The translations under genes and the position numbers were made by a program. Below are positions 1 through 8,882 of a DNA stretch of 64,000 nt, one piece after another. Under the pieces are notes generated by a model. The model saw only the letters and a program-made list of their open reading frames with translations. It ran no database searches and was not told where the DNA came from. Each line of letters opens with the position of its first letter. The first letter of the stretch is position 1. This DNA comes from JAWLHA01 sp041690535 (lineage in GTDB: Bacteria; Pseudomonadota; Gammaproteobacteria; Thiohalomonadales; Thiohalomonadaceae), in the NCBI GenBank assembly GCA_041690535.1, contig JAWLHA010000018.1, forward strand, positions 4,110-68,109, in the 5' to 3' direction.

Positions 1-2
1 CC

Positions 3-1664
3 CCGAACGAAGGGACCGGGAACCCGGAAGTACAGGCCCCCCCGCCGGCGCCCGTCATGCAGCCGGCACCGCTCCCGGAGGTGGCGCTTACCGCCGATCT
101 CCTCTACAGGCTGATGGCGGCGGAAATGGCGGTTCAGAAGGGGCAGCTGAAAGTGGCCGCCGCGGCTTATCTCGTCGTTGCGCGGCAGACACAGGATTTG
201 CGTGCCGCCAAGCGTGCCGCCCAGTTGGCCATCTACGCCCGGGATCAGGTCGTGGCGCTCGAGGCGGCCGAGCTGTGGGCGGCGCTGGAACCGGAGAGCA
301 TCGATGCCCATCAGTCGGCCGCGGCCCTGCTGTTGAGCTCTGGACGGGCCGAGGAGGCGGTTGAGCACCTCGAATACGTGCTGTCGGCCGGTGGCGACAC
401 CGCCCAGAGCTTCTCGATGGTCACCAACCTGCTCAATCGGGAACACGATCGCCAGCGGGCGCTCGAGATCATGCGCCGTCTGGTGGAGGTGCGCCATGAC
501 GACCCCCATGCGCTCTACGCCTATGGTCATCTCGCTTACCTGTTCGAAAAGCACGAGCTCGCCCGCCACACTGTGGAGCGGCTTCTGACCGTGAGCCCCG
601 CCATGAGCCAGGCGCTGGTGCTGAAGGCCAATATCCTCAACAAGCTCGGCGAGCGCGAAGCCGCGCTCCAGGCGCTGGACGCGGCGGTGACGGCGAACCC
701 CGACGACAACGCCTTGCGTCTCACTTACGCCCGCTTCCTGGTGGACGCCCGCCAGCTGGAGACGGCCCGGCAACAGTTCGAGGAGCTGGCCCAGAGACTG
801 CCCCGCAATGGCGATGTCTTCTACGCCCTCGGGCTGCTCTCGATGCAGGCCGGTGACCACCAGCAGGCACAGAACTACTTTGAGAAGCTCCTCAAGCTGG
901 GGGAACACACCGACGAAGCGGCATTCGCGCTGGGGCAGCTCTCGGAGATGGCCGAGGACCATGAGTCGGCCCTGAAGTGGTACGGCACCGTAACCGACGG
1001 GGACAACCTTCTCGAGGCCCGGCTTCGCACCGCCATCATCATCCAGCGCCGCGATGGGGTGGATGCGGCGCGCGAATACCTGGGAGCCCTGCCGCTCGAA
1101 GGGGCCAGTGCCCAAGTGCGGCGCTACCTGGCCGAGGTGGAGATCCTGCGCAGTGTCGATCGCTTCGAGGAGTCCATTGCGGTTTGCGACAGGGCGCTGG
1201 AGAGCCACCCCGACAACATCGATCTGCTCTATGCCCGCGGCATGAGCAGTGAGAAGGTGGGGCGCATCGACCTTCTGGAGCGGGATATGCGTGCGATCCT
1301 GGCCATCGAACCCGACAACGCCCAGGCCCTCAACGCCCTTGGTTATACGCTGGCCGACCGCACCGACCGTTACGATGAGGCCTATCAGTACATCAAGCGG
1401 GCCTTGCAACTGGCGCCCAATGACCCTGCCGTGATCGACAGCATGGGCTGGGTGCTCTACCGCCTGGGGCGGTTCGAGGATGCGGCCCGGGAGCTGCGCC
1501 GGGCACTGGCGATGCAGCCGGACGGCGAGATCGCGGCTCACCTGGGTGAGGTCCTGTGGGTCATGGGACATCAGCAGGAGGCCCGGGATGTCTGGAACCA
1601 GGCCCTCGAATACGCCCCTGAGCACGCCATCCTGCGCCAGGTCATCCATCGGTTGACCGAATGA
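3..1664 (+). CDS. TPR-repeat protein (5' end outside window)
   Basis: The frame is open from the window edge with no stop, so the true start lies upstream; the first ATG in the window is at 57. The visible part of more than 535 residues is almost wholly tetratricopeptide-like helical pairs, for example GRFEDAARELRRALAMQP near the C terminus and DRYDEAYQYIKRALQLAP before it. Such proteins are protein-interaction scaffolds, usually exported in this context. It overlaps lolB by ATGA, and the order TPR gene-lolB-ispE is common in gammaproteobacteria, which suggests a link to the cell envelope. No catalytic domain is visible and the exact partner is unknown. Confidence 0.85.
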   Translation, partial: PNEGTGNPEVQAPPPAPVMQPAPLPEVALTADLLYRLMAAEMAVQKGQLKVAAAAYLVVARQTQDLRAAKRAAQLAIYARDQVVALEAAELWAALEPESIDAHQSAAALLLSSGRAEEAVEHLEYVLSAGGDTAQSFSMVTNLLNREHDRQRALEIMRRLVEVRHDDPHALYAYGHLAYLFEKHELARHTVERLLTVSPAMSQALVLKANILNKLGEREAALQALDAAVTANPDDNALRLTYARFLVDARQLETARQQFEELAQRLPRNGDVFYALGLLSMQAGDHQQAQNYFEKLLKLGEHTDEAAFALGQLSEMAEDHESALKWYGTVTDGDNLLEARLRTAIIIQRRDGVDAAREYLGALPLEGASAQVRRYLAEVEILRSVDRFEESIAVCDRALESHPDNIDLLYARGMSSEKVGRIDLLERDMRAILAIEPDNAQALNALGYTLADRTDRYDEAYQYIKRALQLAPNDPAVIDSMGWVLYRLGRFEDAARELRRALAMQPDGEIAAHLGEVLWVMGHQQEARDVWNQALEYAPEHAILRQVIHRLTE

Positions 1665-2275
1665 AGGCGTTTTTCGGCCCATGGATCCTTGCGCTGATAC
1701 TCGCAGGCTGTGCAGGGACACCGCCCCGCCCCCTTCCGGCAGACCTTGAACTTGCCTGGCAGCGCCATCAGGCCGCCGTGCAGGCGCTCAATGCCTGGCA
1801 GTTGGTGGGGCGGTTGGGGGTTACCACTGAGCGGGAGGGGTGGCAGGCCACCCTGGATTGGCGGCAGACGGAAGATCGCTACGCCATCCGCATCATCGGG
1901 CCGTTCGGCCAGGGGACGGTGGAGCTGACGGGCAGCGGTGATTTTGTCGTCCTGCGTGACAGTGAGGGGCAGAGCGTCGTTTCGGATGACCCCGAGTCCC
2001 TCCTGTTCGGGCAACTTGGGGTAAAGGTCCCGGTGGAGGCGCTGCGTTACTGGGTGCTGGGCCTGCCGGCCCCCGGCCCCGGCACCCCGGTGTTGGACGC
2101 CTACGGGCGTCTGGCTCGCCTCGCCCAGGGCGGGTGGACGATCGAGTTTCTCGATTATGCCCCCGAGGGGCAGGTGGAGCTGCCGGGCAGGATCTTCGTC
2201 CGCAACGATGCCGCCCGCGTGCGGCTCGTGATCAGTCGCTGGGAACTGTTTCCCCCCAAGATAGAAACGTTGTAA
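1661..2275 (+). CDS. lolB: outer-membrane lipoprotein receptor LolB
   Basis: LolB receives lipoproteins from the periplasmic carrier LolA and inserts them into the outer membrane. The 204-residue product begins with a lipoprotein signal peptide whose lipobox is LAGC (Cys about residue 17). The body has the LolB pattern, including AWQLVGRLGV early and GWTIEFLDYA near the end, and its length matches the family. The start overlaps the stop of the TPR gene (ATGA) and ispE follows after 4 bp, so the three are very probably co-transcribed. The position directly before ispE is the conserved gammaproteobacterial arrangement. Confidence 0.92.
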   Translation: MKAFFGPWILALILAGCAGTPPRPLPADLELAWQRHQAAVQALNAWQLVGRLGVTTEREGWQATLDWRQTEDRYAIRIIGPFGQGTVELTGSGDFVVLRDSEGQSVVSDDPESLLFGQLGVKVPVEALRYWVLGLPAPGPGTPVLDAYGRLARLAQGGWTIEFLDYAPEGQVELPGRIFVRNDAARVRLVISRWELFPPKIETL

Positions 2276-2279
2276 CTCC

Positions 2280-3125
2280 ATGATCTCGCAAGATTGGCCG
2301 GCTCCGGCCAAGTTGAATCTCTTTCTCCACATTACCGGTCGCCGCGCCGACGGTTATCACCTGCTGCAGACGCTGTTCCAGTTCGTGGACTACGGCGATA
2401 CGCTCTCCTTCACCATACGGCCGGATGGGCGGGTGCGGCGCCTCGGCGAGGTGGAGGGGGTGAGTGAGGCGCAGGACCTGGTGATCCGGGCGGCCCGACT
2501 GCTGCAGCGGGCGAGCGGCTGCACCCGGGGGGCGGACATCAACCTGCACAAGCGCCTGCCCATGGGGGGCGGGCTGGGTGGCGGCAGCTCCGATGCCGCC
2601 ACCACGCTGGTGGCCCTCAACCGGTTGTGGGCGCTCAATTGGCCCACGGAGCGCCTGGCGGAGCTTGCCCTGCAGCTGGGTGCGGACGTGCCGGTATTCG
2701 TCAAGGGCGAGGCCGCCTGGGCCGAAGGGATCGGCGAGCGGCTCGAGCCGGTCGAGCTCCCGGAGCCGTGGTATGTGGTGATTGCGCCGCCGGTGCAGGT
2801 GCCCACCCCGCTTCTGTTTGCCCATCCGGAATTGACACGGGATTGTCCACCCATCAAAATACGCGCCTTTCTCGACGGCGAGACGGGTAACGTCTTCCAG
2901 CCGCTGGTCTGTCGCCTGTTTCCGGCCGTGGCCGAGGCGATGGCGTGGCTGGGCCAGCACGGCAACGCGCGCCTGACCGGCAGCGGCGGGTGCATCTTCG
3001 CCGCCTTCGAGCATGAGCAGACGGCCCGGCGGATCCACGCAGCAATGCCGGAAGGCTGGCGGGGTTTTGTCGCCCGCGGGAGGAATCGTTCTCCGCTTCT
3101 GGAGCGATTGCACTCTCCGGCGTAA
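2280..3125 (+). CDS. ispE: 4-diphosphocytidyl-2-C-methyl-D-erythritol kinase
   Basis: IspE phosphorylates CDP-methylerythritol in the MEP pathway of isoprenoid synthesis, in the cytoplasm. The 281-residue protein has the GHMP-kinase layout: a substrate-side start PAPAKLNLFLHITGRR with Lys11, the glycine-rich ATP loop PMGGGLGGGSSDAATT at about residues 94-109, and the C-terminal LTGSGGCIFAAF motif. Length is normal. The start ATG lies 4 bp after the lolB stop. A tRNA-Gln gene and prs follow, the same order as the E. coli lolB-ispE-prs region. Confidence 0.96.
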   Translation: MISQDWPAPAKLNLFLHITGRRADGYHLLQTLFQFVDYGDTLSFTIRPDGRVRRLGEVEGVSEAQDLVIRAARLLQRASGCTRGADINLHKRLPMGGGLGGGSSDAATTLVALNRLWALNWPTERLAELALQLGADVPVFVKGEAAWAEGIGERLEPVELPEPWYVVIAPPVQVPTPLLFAHPELTRDCPPIKIRAFLDGETGNVFQPLVCRLFPAVAEAMAWLGQHGNARLTGSGGCIFAAFEHEQTARRIHAAMPEGWRGFVARGRNRSPLLERLHSPA

Positions 3126-3156
3126 GTCCGCCCGTCGCCACTTACTGATAGTTTAT

Positions 3157-3231
3157 TGGGGTGTAGCCAAGCGGTAAGGCACCGGATTTTGATTCCGGCA
3201 TTCCCAGGTTCGAATCCTGGCACCCCAGCCA
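3157..3231 (+). tRNA. tRNA-Gln (anticodon TTG)
   Basis: A complete 75-nt cloverleaf with encoded CCA. The acceptor arm TGGGGTG pairs with CACCCCA, the anticodon TTG is at 3189-3191 in the loop ATTTTGATT, and the T arm reads CCCAGGTTCGAATCCTGG. It lies between ispE and prs, a common location for tRNA-Gln in gammaproteobacteria. Confidence 0.96.
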
Positions 3232-3287
3232 CTTCCAGCCATATTGAATACTCGCCAATGGTTCGGCATCGTCACAGAGGGTCATCC

Positions 3288-4235
3288 GTGTCAGACATGA
3301 TGGTGTTCGCGGGGAACGCCAACCCCCAGCTGGCCCAGGATATCGCCGCCTATCTTTCCATGCCCCTCGGGAAGGCCATCGTCGGCCGCTTCAGTGACGG
3401 CGAGGTGATGGTCGAAATCCTGGAAAACGTGCGCGGCAAGCATGTCTTCATCGTCCAACCCACCTGCGTGCCCACCAACGACAACCTGATGGAGTTGTTC
3501 GTGATGGTGGACGCCATGCGGCGCGCCTCGGCGGGGGTGGTCACGGCGGTGATCCCTTACTTCGGCTACGCACGCCAGGATCGCCGTCCCCGCTCGGCCC
3601 GGGTGCCCATCACCGCCAAGGTGATCGCCAACATGCTCACCTCGGTGGGGGTGAACAAGGTCCTGACCGTGGACCTCCATGCCGACCAGATCCAGGGCTT
3701 TTTCGATATCCCGGTGGACAATGTCTACGCCTCGCCCATCCTGCTGGGCGAGATCTACCGTGACCTCGGCCCCAACACGATCGTCGTCTCCCCCGACGTG
3801 GGCGGGGTGGTTCGCGCCCGCGCCGTGGCCAAGCGGCTGGACGATGCCGACCTCGCCATCATTGACAAGCGCCGCCCCCGCGCCAACGTCGCACAGGTGA
3901 TGCACATCATCGGTGATGTGCGCGACCGCACCTGCGTGCTGGTGGATGACCTGGTGGATACCGCCGGTACCCTGTGCCAGGCGGCAAAGGCCCTGAAAGA
4001 GCACGGCGCCGCCAAGGTGAAGGCGTACATTACCCATCCGGTGCTCTCCGGCCCCGCGGTGGAGAACATCGAGAATTCACAATTGGACGAGCTGGTGGTC
4101 ACCGACACCATCCCGCTCAGCCCCGAGGTGAAGGCCTGTCCGCGCATTCGTCAACTCTCGGTGGCGGAGCTGCTGGCGGAGACCATGCGCCGCATCTACA
4201 ACGAGGAGTCGGTCAGCTCCTTGTACATGGATTGA
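3288..4235 (+). CDS. prs: ribose-phosphate pyrophosphokinase (PRPP synthase)
   Basis: Prs makes PRPP from ribose-5-phosphate and ATP, the precursor of purines, pyrimidines, histidine and NAD. The product is 315 residues, the family norm. Visible motifs are the start SDMMVFAGNANPQLAQ, the flexible loop YFGYARQDRRPRSARVPI, and the PRPP-binding loop VLVDDLVDTAGTL. I chose the GTG at 3288 because it aligns the N terminus with the E. coli enzyme (MPDMKLFAGNA); an ATG exists 9 bp further on. A strong terminator follows at 4338-4380. Confidence 0.96.
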   Translation: MSDMMVFAGNANPQLAQDIAAYLSMPLGKAIVGRFSDGEVMVEILENVRGKHVFIVQPTCVPTNDNLMELFVMVDAMRRASAGVVTAVIPYFGYARQDRRPRSARVPITAKVIANMLTSVGVNKVLTVDLHADQIQGFFDIPVDNVYASPILLGEIYRDLGPNTIVVSPDVGGVVRARAVAKRLDDADLAIIDKRRPRANVAQVMHIIGDVRDRTCVLVDDLVDTAGTLCQAAKALKEHGAAKVKAYITHPVLSGPAVENIENSQLDELVVTDTIPLSPEVKACPRIRQLSVAELLAETMRRIYNEESVSSLYMD

Positions 4236-4337
4236 ACAGAACATCAGAGACAAGTGGCAGGACACAAGGGTTTTCCTTGTCACTTGGTCTGGTCTGTGAA
4301 CGTTCCTTTCGTCGCCCCTGGTCGCGGGGGCGGCGGT

Positions 4338-4380
4338 GCAAACCACCCCGGACGGCACTGGGCCGCCCGGGGTGGTTTGC
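4338..4380 (+). terminator. terminator after prs
   Basis: A perfect 14-bp stem (GCAAACCACCCCGG paired with CCGGGGTGGTTTGC) with a loop of about 15 nt, followed by TTGTC. It separates prs from rplY. Confidence 0.75.
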
Positions 4381-4410
4381 TTGTCACTAGCCTAACTGGA
4401 GAAAACACTA

Positions 4411-5034
4411 ATGGCTGACATCAGCTTTGAAATCAACGCCGAAGTCCGCAGCGACATGGGGAAAGGTGCGAGCCGCCGCCTGCGTCGCGAGGGCAAGGTG
4501 CCCGCGGTCATGTACGGCGCCGGCCAGGAGCCGCTGTCCGTGACCCTCGACCATGCCGAGCTGCTGAAGCATCTCGAACATGAAGCCTTCTACTCCCACA
4601 TCCTCACCGTGAAGCTGGATGGTCGCGAAGAGAGCGCGGTGTTGAAGGACATGCAGCGCCATCCCGCCAAGCCCGTGGTCACGCACGTGGACTTCCTGCG
4701 GGTCAGCGCCAGCGACAAGATCCGCATGCATGTGCCGCTGCACTTCGTGGGCGGTGACGTGGCCCCCGGCGTGAAGGTTGGCGGCGGCATGATCACCCAC
4801 AACCTCTCCGAAGTGGAGATCTCCTGCCTGCCCAAGGATCTGCCTGAATTCATCGAAGTCGATCTCTCCGGCGTCGAGCTGAATCAGGCCGTTCACCTCT
4901 CCGACATCAAGCTGCCCGCCAGCGTCGAGCTGGTGCAACTGAGCCATGGTCCCGAGCATGACCTGCCGGTGGCCACCATCGTTCCCACCCGCGGCGGTGC
5001 CGCGGCTGCGGAAGAGGAAGGCGCTGCCGAGTAA
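4411..5034 (+). CDS. rplY: 50S ribosomal protein L25, long Ctc form
   Basis: L25 binds 5S rRNA in the large subunit. The 207-residue product is the two-domain Ctc form: an N-terminal 5S-rRNA-binding domain (residues about 1-95; motifs GKGASRRLRREGKVPAVMYG and HVDFLRV) and a C-terminal beta domain (about 96-190) ending in an acidic tail. E. coli L25 has only the first domain. It is followed by pth 33 bp downstream, and the rplY-pth-ychF order is widely conserved. Confidence 0.95.
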   Translation: MADISFEINAEVRSDMGKGASRRLRREGKVPAVMYGAGQEPLSVTLDHAELLKHLEHEAFYSHILTVKLDGREESAVLKDMQRHPAKPVVTHVDFLRVSASDKIRMHVPLHFVGGDVAPGVKVGGGMITHNLSEVEISCLPKDLPEFIEVDLSGVELNQAVHLSDIKLPASVELVQLSHGPEHDLPVATIVPTRGGAAAAEEEGAAE

Positions 5035-5067
5035 CATCGGCCGCGAGCGGACAGAGGCCGGCTGGGG

Positions 5068-5643
5068 ATGCCCATCGAACTGGTTGCGGGGCTCGGAAAT
5101 CCGGGCCCCCAGTACGAGCAGACCCGTCACAATGCCGGCTTCTGGTTCGCCGACGCCCTGGTTCGCCGTGCCGCCGGTCACTGGCGGCCGGAGACCAAGT
5201 TTCATGGGGAGGTGGCGAAGATCCGCCTCCACGGGCGTGAGATTTGGGTCATCAAACCCGGCAATTTCATGAACCGCAGCGGACAGGCGGTCGCCGCGCT
5301 GGCCCGCTTCTACAAGATTGCCCCCGAGAACATCCTCGTCGCCCACGACGAACTGGACCTGCCTGCAGGCGCAGTTCGCCTGAAGCGGGGCGGGGGACCG
5401 GGGGGACACAATGGCCTGAAGGACATCATTGCCCAACTGGGCAGTCGCGAATTTCTTCGGCTGCGCCTCGGCATTGGCCACCCCGGCCATGCCAGCCTGG
5501 TGACCAGCTTCGTCCTCGGCAAGGCCCCGGTCAGCGAGCGGGAGTTGCTGGAGGCGGCCATCGACGACGCCTTGGGCGCCATGCCCGACATCCTCGAGGA
5601 TGAACTGCAGAGGGCGATGAACCGTCTACATTCGCGGCGGTAG
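5068..5643 (+). CDS. pth: peptidyl-tRNA hydrolase
   Basis: Pth cleaves peptidyl-tRNAs that drop off the ribosome and so recycles tRNA. The 191-residue protein carries the family signature GLGNPGPQYEQTRHNAGFW near the N terminus, with Asn11 and catalytic His21, the HDELDLPAG motif, and the glycine-rich GGPGGHNGLKDI segment. Length matches bacterial Pth. It follows rplY and precedes ychF, as in E. coli and most relatives. Confidence 0.96.
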   Translation: MPIELVAGLGNPGPQYEQTRHNAGFWFADALVRRAAGHWRPETKFHGEVAKIRLHGREIWVIKPGNFMNRSGQAVAALARFYKIAPENILVAHDELDLPAGAVRLKRGGGPGGHNGLKDIIAQLGSREFLRLRLGIGHPGHASLVTSFVLGKAPVSERELLEAAIDDALGAMPDILEDELQRAMNRLHSRR

Positions 5644-5737
5644 GCCACCGCTTCGGTCCAAGGGACTCCTCTTAACTTCAACGCGCACCTGCTGGGATTC
5701 GGCACGCCGTCTCGTCAGCAGTTTGGAAATGACGACC

Positions 5738-6829
5738 ATGGGATTCAAATGCGGCATCGTCGGGCTGCCCAACGTGGGCAAGTCCACCCTCTTCAACGCA
5801 CTCACCAAGGCGGGCATCCAGGCGGAAAACTACCCCTTCTGCACCATTGAGCCCAACGTGGGGGTGGTGCCCGTCCCCGATGAGCGGCTGGACCGCCTGG
5901 CCGAGATCGTGAAGCCCCAGCGTATCCTCCCCACCACCATGGAATTCGTGGACATCGCCGGGCTGGTGGCCGGTGCCTCCCGGGGGGAGGGGCTGGGCAA
6001 CAAGTTCCTGGCCAACATCCGCGAGACCGATGCCATTGCCCATGTGGTCCGCTGCTTCGAGGACGGCAACGTGGTCCACGTGGCCGGCAAGGTGGACCCG
6101 GTGAGCGACATCGAGGTGATCAACACCGAGCTGGCCCTGGCCGACCTGGAGTCGGTGGAGAAGGGCCTCCTCCGGGTCGCCAAGGTGGCCAAGAGCGGGG
6201 AAAAGGAGGCCAAGGCCAAGCTGGTGCTGCTGGAGAAGGTGCGCGAACACCTGGACGCCGGCAAGCCGGTGCGCAGCATGAATCTGGATGCCGACCAGCT
6301 GGCGCTCCTCTATGACCTGCACCTGCTGACCGTCAAGCCCACCATGTACATCGCCAACGTGGCGGAGGATGGGTTTGCCGACAATCCCAAGCTGGAGGCG
6401 GTGCGTGCCTTCGCCGCCGAGGAGGGGGCGGTGGTGGTGCCGGTATGCGCCGCCATCGAATCCGAGCTGGTGGAGCTCGACCCGGAAGAGGCCGCCGTCT
6501 TCATGGAGGAGATGGGGGTGGATGAACCGGGCCTGAACCGGGTCATCCGTGCCGGTTACCGCCTGCTCGGTCTGCAGACCTACTTCACCGCCGGGGTGAA
6601 GGAGGTGCGCGCCTGGACCGTCCCCGTGGGCGCCACCGCCCCCAAGGCCGCCGCGGTGATCCACACCGACTTCGAAAAGGGCTTCATCCGCGCCGAGGTC
6701 ATCGCCTATGAGGACTTCGTGGCCTGCAAAGGGGAGCAGGGGGCGAAAGAGGCCGGCAAGCTCCGCCTGGAAGGGAAGGAGTACATCGTCCAGGACGGCG
6801 ACGTGATGCACTTCCGCTTCAACGTCTGA
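5738..6829 (+). CDS. ychF: redox-regulated ATPase YchF (OLA1 family)
   Basis: YchF is an Obg-related P-loop protein that hydrolyses ATP and binds ribosomes. The 363-residue product has the P loop GLPNVGKSTLFNAL at residues about 8-21, a DIAGLVAGAS G3-like motif, a coiled-coil insertion (about 130-200) and a C-terminal TGS domain ending GDVMHFRFNV. I chose ATG 5738 because it gives the conserved MGFKCGIVGLPNVGKS start and the same length as the E. coli protein. In-frame starts at 5723 (TTG) and 5729 (ATG) are possible. Confidence 0.95.
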   Translation: MGFKCGIVGLPNVGKSTLFNALTKAGIQAENYPFCTIEPNVGVVPVPDERLDRLAEIVKPQRILPTTMEFVDIAGLVAGASRGEGLGNKFLANIRETDAIAHVVRCFEDGNVVHVAGKVDPVSDIEVINTELALADLESVEKGLLRVAKVAKSGEKEAKAKLVLLEKVREHLDAGKPVRSMNLDADQLALLYDLHLLTVKPTMYIANVAEDGFADNPKLEAVRAFAAEEGAVVVPVCAAIESELVELDPEEAAVFMEEMGVDEPGLNRVIRAGYRLLGLQTYFTAGVKEVRAWTVPVGATAPKAAAVIHTDFEKGFIRAEVIAYEDFVACKGEQGAKEAGKLRLEGKEYIVQDGDVMHFRFNV

Positions 6830-6954
6830 CGCGCTCGTGCGGCGCGCAGAGGTGAGATCCGACGGGCGGGCGGAACGGGCCTCCTGCTCACGGGGGGAGG
6901 GGCGTTAATTTGCTCGTATTCCGTCTCCCGAATCTTGCCGCTGTATTTGCAGTC

Positions 6955-7120
6955 CAGGGTGAACGCATACTAACGTCACGGCCGTGCTGTGAGCGACGTA
7001 AGTCCTTGAAAGCAGGTACGCTGTAAATACATCCATGTACGCTCGACGGCCGCGTCCATGCGGCCGACGACCTGCTTTCAAGGACTTACGTCGCTCTTGG
7101 GTGAGTATGCGTTCACCCTG
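6955..7120. mobile_element. CAGGG-ended MITE, copy 1 (166 bp)
   Basis: A 166-bp inverted-repeat element beginning CAGGGTGAACGCATAC and ending in its complement. Inside are inverted arms (AAGTCCTTGAAAGCAGGT and complement) around a short centre. It is flanked on both sides by the perfect 10-bp direct repeat ATTTGCAGTC (6945-6954 and 7121-7130), the sign of a transposition event. It has no coding capacity. It lies between ychF and tRNA-Met. Confidence 0.93.
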
Positions 7121-7190
7121 ATTTGCAGTCCAAGGGTTGACAGAAGGGCTCCGAGACTGCAAAATTCGCGGCTCTTCGGTACACCGAAGC

Positions 7191-7267
7191 GGCTACGTAG
7201 CTCAGCTGGTTAGAGCACATCACTCATAATGATGGGGTCCCCTGTTCGAATCAGGGCGTAGCCACCA
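7191..7267 (+). tRNA. tRNA-Met (anticodon CAT)
   Basis: A complete 77-nt cloverleaf with encoded CCA. The acceptor GGCTACG pairs with CGTAGCC, the D arm is GCTCAGCTGGTTAGAGC, the anticodon CAT is at 7225-7227, and the T arm is CCCTGTTCGAATCAGGG. The fully paired acceptor end indicates elongator rather than initiator tRNA. Confidence 0.95.
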
Positions 7268-7272
7268 AATCC

Positions 7273-7300
7273 AAAACCCGGCCAGGCGCCGGGTTTTTTT
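7273..7300 (+). terminator. rho-independent terminator after tRNA-Met
   Basis: The stem AACCCGGC/GCCGGGTT encloses the loop CAGGC and is followed by a run of eight T. It is placed immediately downstream of the tRNA. Confidence 0.9.
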
Positions 7301-7426
7301 TGGTCGTCAGTCCACGTCGCAGCAAGTTCCCCCCGTGCTTCGGCGGTTGCGTGTTGTCCGGCGAAATCAGGCCGGCGGGTTGCTTGTCAGTCTCCTATTA
7401 GGTACCGAACAGTACAGATGTGCAGC

Positions 7427-8758
7427 CTACGGCAAAAGTGCCGCTTCGCAGCGGCTTGCGTGCTTGGCGGCCAGCTTCCGCATCGACCGGGATACCCGCT
7501 CATCGTCGCTGAGGGTCTGCCAGAACTGCACTGCGTACGTCCCTGCCTGCTCCCAGAAATCGAAGTTGTCGGCGCTGCGCAGGGGCGGCACCAGCTCCAC
7601 TGTGAGCAGTTCGCCCCGCTGCGGCGCCAGGCGCATCGGCACCATATCGTAAATCGGGTGGAGCCTGAAAGAATGGCCCTCGGGCGCCAGCGCCAGGTTA
7701 CCGAGGTGCATGTCACTGTTGGCGATCCAGAGGCCGTAGGTGTGGGCCAGCCGGATCTGGTCGAGGGTGCTTTGGGTCACCAGTCCAGCGTCATGAAGCC
7801 CGCGGGCACTGCGGATCCAGTGCTCTCCCTCGCCCACGAATTCGGCATTGACCGCCGCCAGCGATACGGCTGCTCGGCGGCCGCTGGTACCGGCGCGATC
7901 GAATCGGCGGCTTTCGAGAAACACCCGGCCCCCAAACTGGTACAGCTCACACTCCGCCACCGGCAGCCCCAGGCCAGCGAGGACCGTGAGGGCGTGGTGT
8001 TCTGCAATGAGCAGGTCCCGCCAGCGCACCGCCTCGGGCGTGCCGCCTGCAGGAGAGAACTTCACGATGACGTGGCCAGCGTCTTCGGTACAGGTGGTGA
8101 ATTTCGGCTGCTCACCGCCGGCGCAACTGCCGAAGTCGCCGTCAGCCAGGATCCGGGTCGCGCAAGCCGGGTAGCTCTCGGCGCGGTCCCGTACCGGTTT
8201 CCGCCCGCCTGCCAGGAAGGCGTTGAGGGCGGTGTCGCCAACAATGAGGTTTCCGGGTAGCTCGGCACCGTGCTGGCAGAGATAGCGCAACACCTGTTCG
8301 TCCGACCACTTCTCCGGGTTGCCCGAGTAGACGCCCTCCTGCTCGGTCAGCAGATTGGCGATCTGCCGCCCGAGGAACCCTTGGGGGCGTAGGTCGTGCA
8401 GGTAGTAGGGCAAACCCGGGAATTCACCGTTGCCCGCCTCCCCGAGCAGCCAGCGCTCCTCCGTCAGCACTACGAAGGGAACCGGTCCTGCCAGGACAGC
8501 GATCTCCCCGACCGCCACCGGGCTTCCGTTCTCGTCCACGGCGTACAGCCGAGCCCCCGTGCCGGCTCCGGGGACTTCCCTGACGGCGGCATAGCGAGAG
8601 TTCCGCCCCCGCCCCAGCCGGAGCACCCGATTGCCGGCGGTGCGGATGAGGCGCGAGACGGTCGGCTGACTGATCCCAAGCGCCGCTTGCAAGGCTGGCG
8701 AGGCCGTGGGGCCTCGGGCGGACAGCAGTTGCAGCAGGTCGTCGACAGAAGCGCGCAT
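7427..8758 (-). CDS. yjjJ: HipA-like kinase, YjjJ type
   Basis: A HipA-family Ser/Thr kinase fold with a fused N-terminal winged helix: residues about 1-65 (ALGISQPTVSRLIRTAG) look like a DNA-binding HTH. The kinase region includes EQPKFTTC with HVIVKFSP, the catalytic-type WIANSDMHLGNLAL segment (HipA N/D residues) and YDMVPMRL. At 443 residues it equals E. coli YjjJ, the solitary HipA relative that carries its own HTH instead of a separate HipB partner; no hipB-like gene adjoins it here. The substrate is unknown. The upstream region is AT-rich and has two TTTTGAAT repeats that could be an operator. Confidence 0.85.
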   Translation of the reverse strand: MRASVDDLLQLLSARGPTASPALQAALGISQPTVSRLIRTAGNRVLRLGRGRNSRYAAVREVPGAGTGARLYAVDENGSPVAVGEIAVLAGPVPFVVLTEERWLLGEAGNGEFPGLPYYLHDLRPQGFLGRQIANLLTEQEGVYSGNPEKWSDEQVLRYLCQHGAELPGNLIVGDTALNAFLAGGRKPVRDRAESYPACATRILADGDFGSCAGGEQPKFTTCTEDAGHVIVKFSPAGGTPEAVRWRDLLIAEHHALTVLAGLGLPVAECELYQFGGRVFLESRRFDRAGTSGRRAAVSLAAVNAEFVGEGEHWIRSARGLHDAGLVTQSTLDQIRLAHTYGLWIANSDMHLGNLALAPEGHSFRLHPIYDMVPMRLAPQRGELLTVELVPPLRSADNFDFWEQAGTYAVQFWQTLSDDERVSRSMRKLAAKHASRCEAALLP

Positions 8759-8874
8759 GAATAGAGTTTTGAATAGAAATCAGAATGCGATAATGGCGCA
8801 AATAATAATTTTGAATCAATGGATTACATCGATACCACGTCAGGCAAGTGAGGCGGTATCGAATGGAACCTGCA
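8759..8874. promoter_or_regulatory. AT-rich upstream region of the HipA-like gene
   Basis: This stretch is markedly AT-rich compared with the GC-rich surroundings. It contains the direct repeat TTTTGAAT at 8767-8774 and 8809-8816, 42 bp apart. The minus-strand HipA-like gene starts at 8758, so this is its promoter region. A role of the repeats in autoregulation by the fused HTH is inference. Confidence 0.4.
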
Positions 8875-8882
8875 TGGATATG

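Noticed and set aside
6955..7120. CRISPR array or REP/BIME cluster as an explanation of the repeats
   Set aside because: Copies are dispersed singly, there are no spacers between short direct repeats and no cas genes, and the perfect 10-bp target duplications point to transposition.
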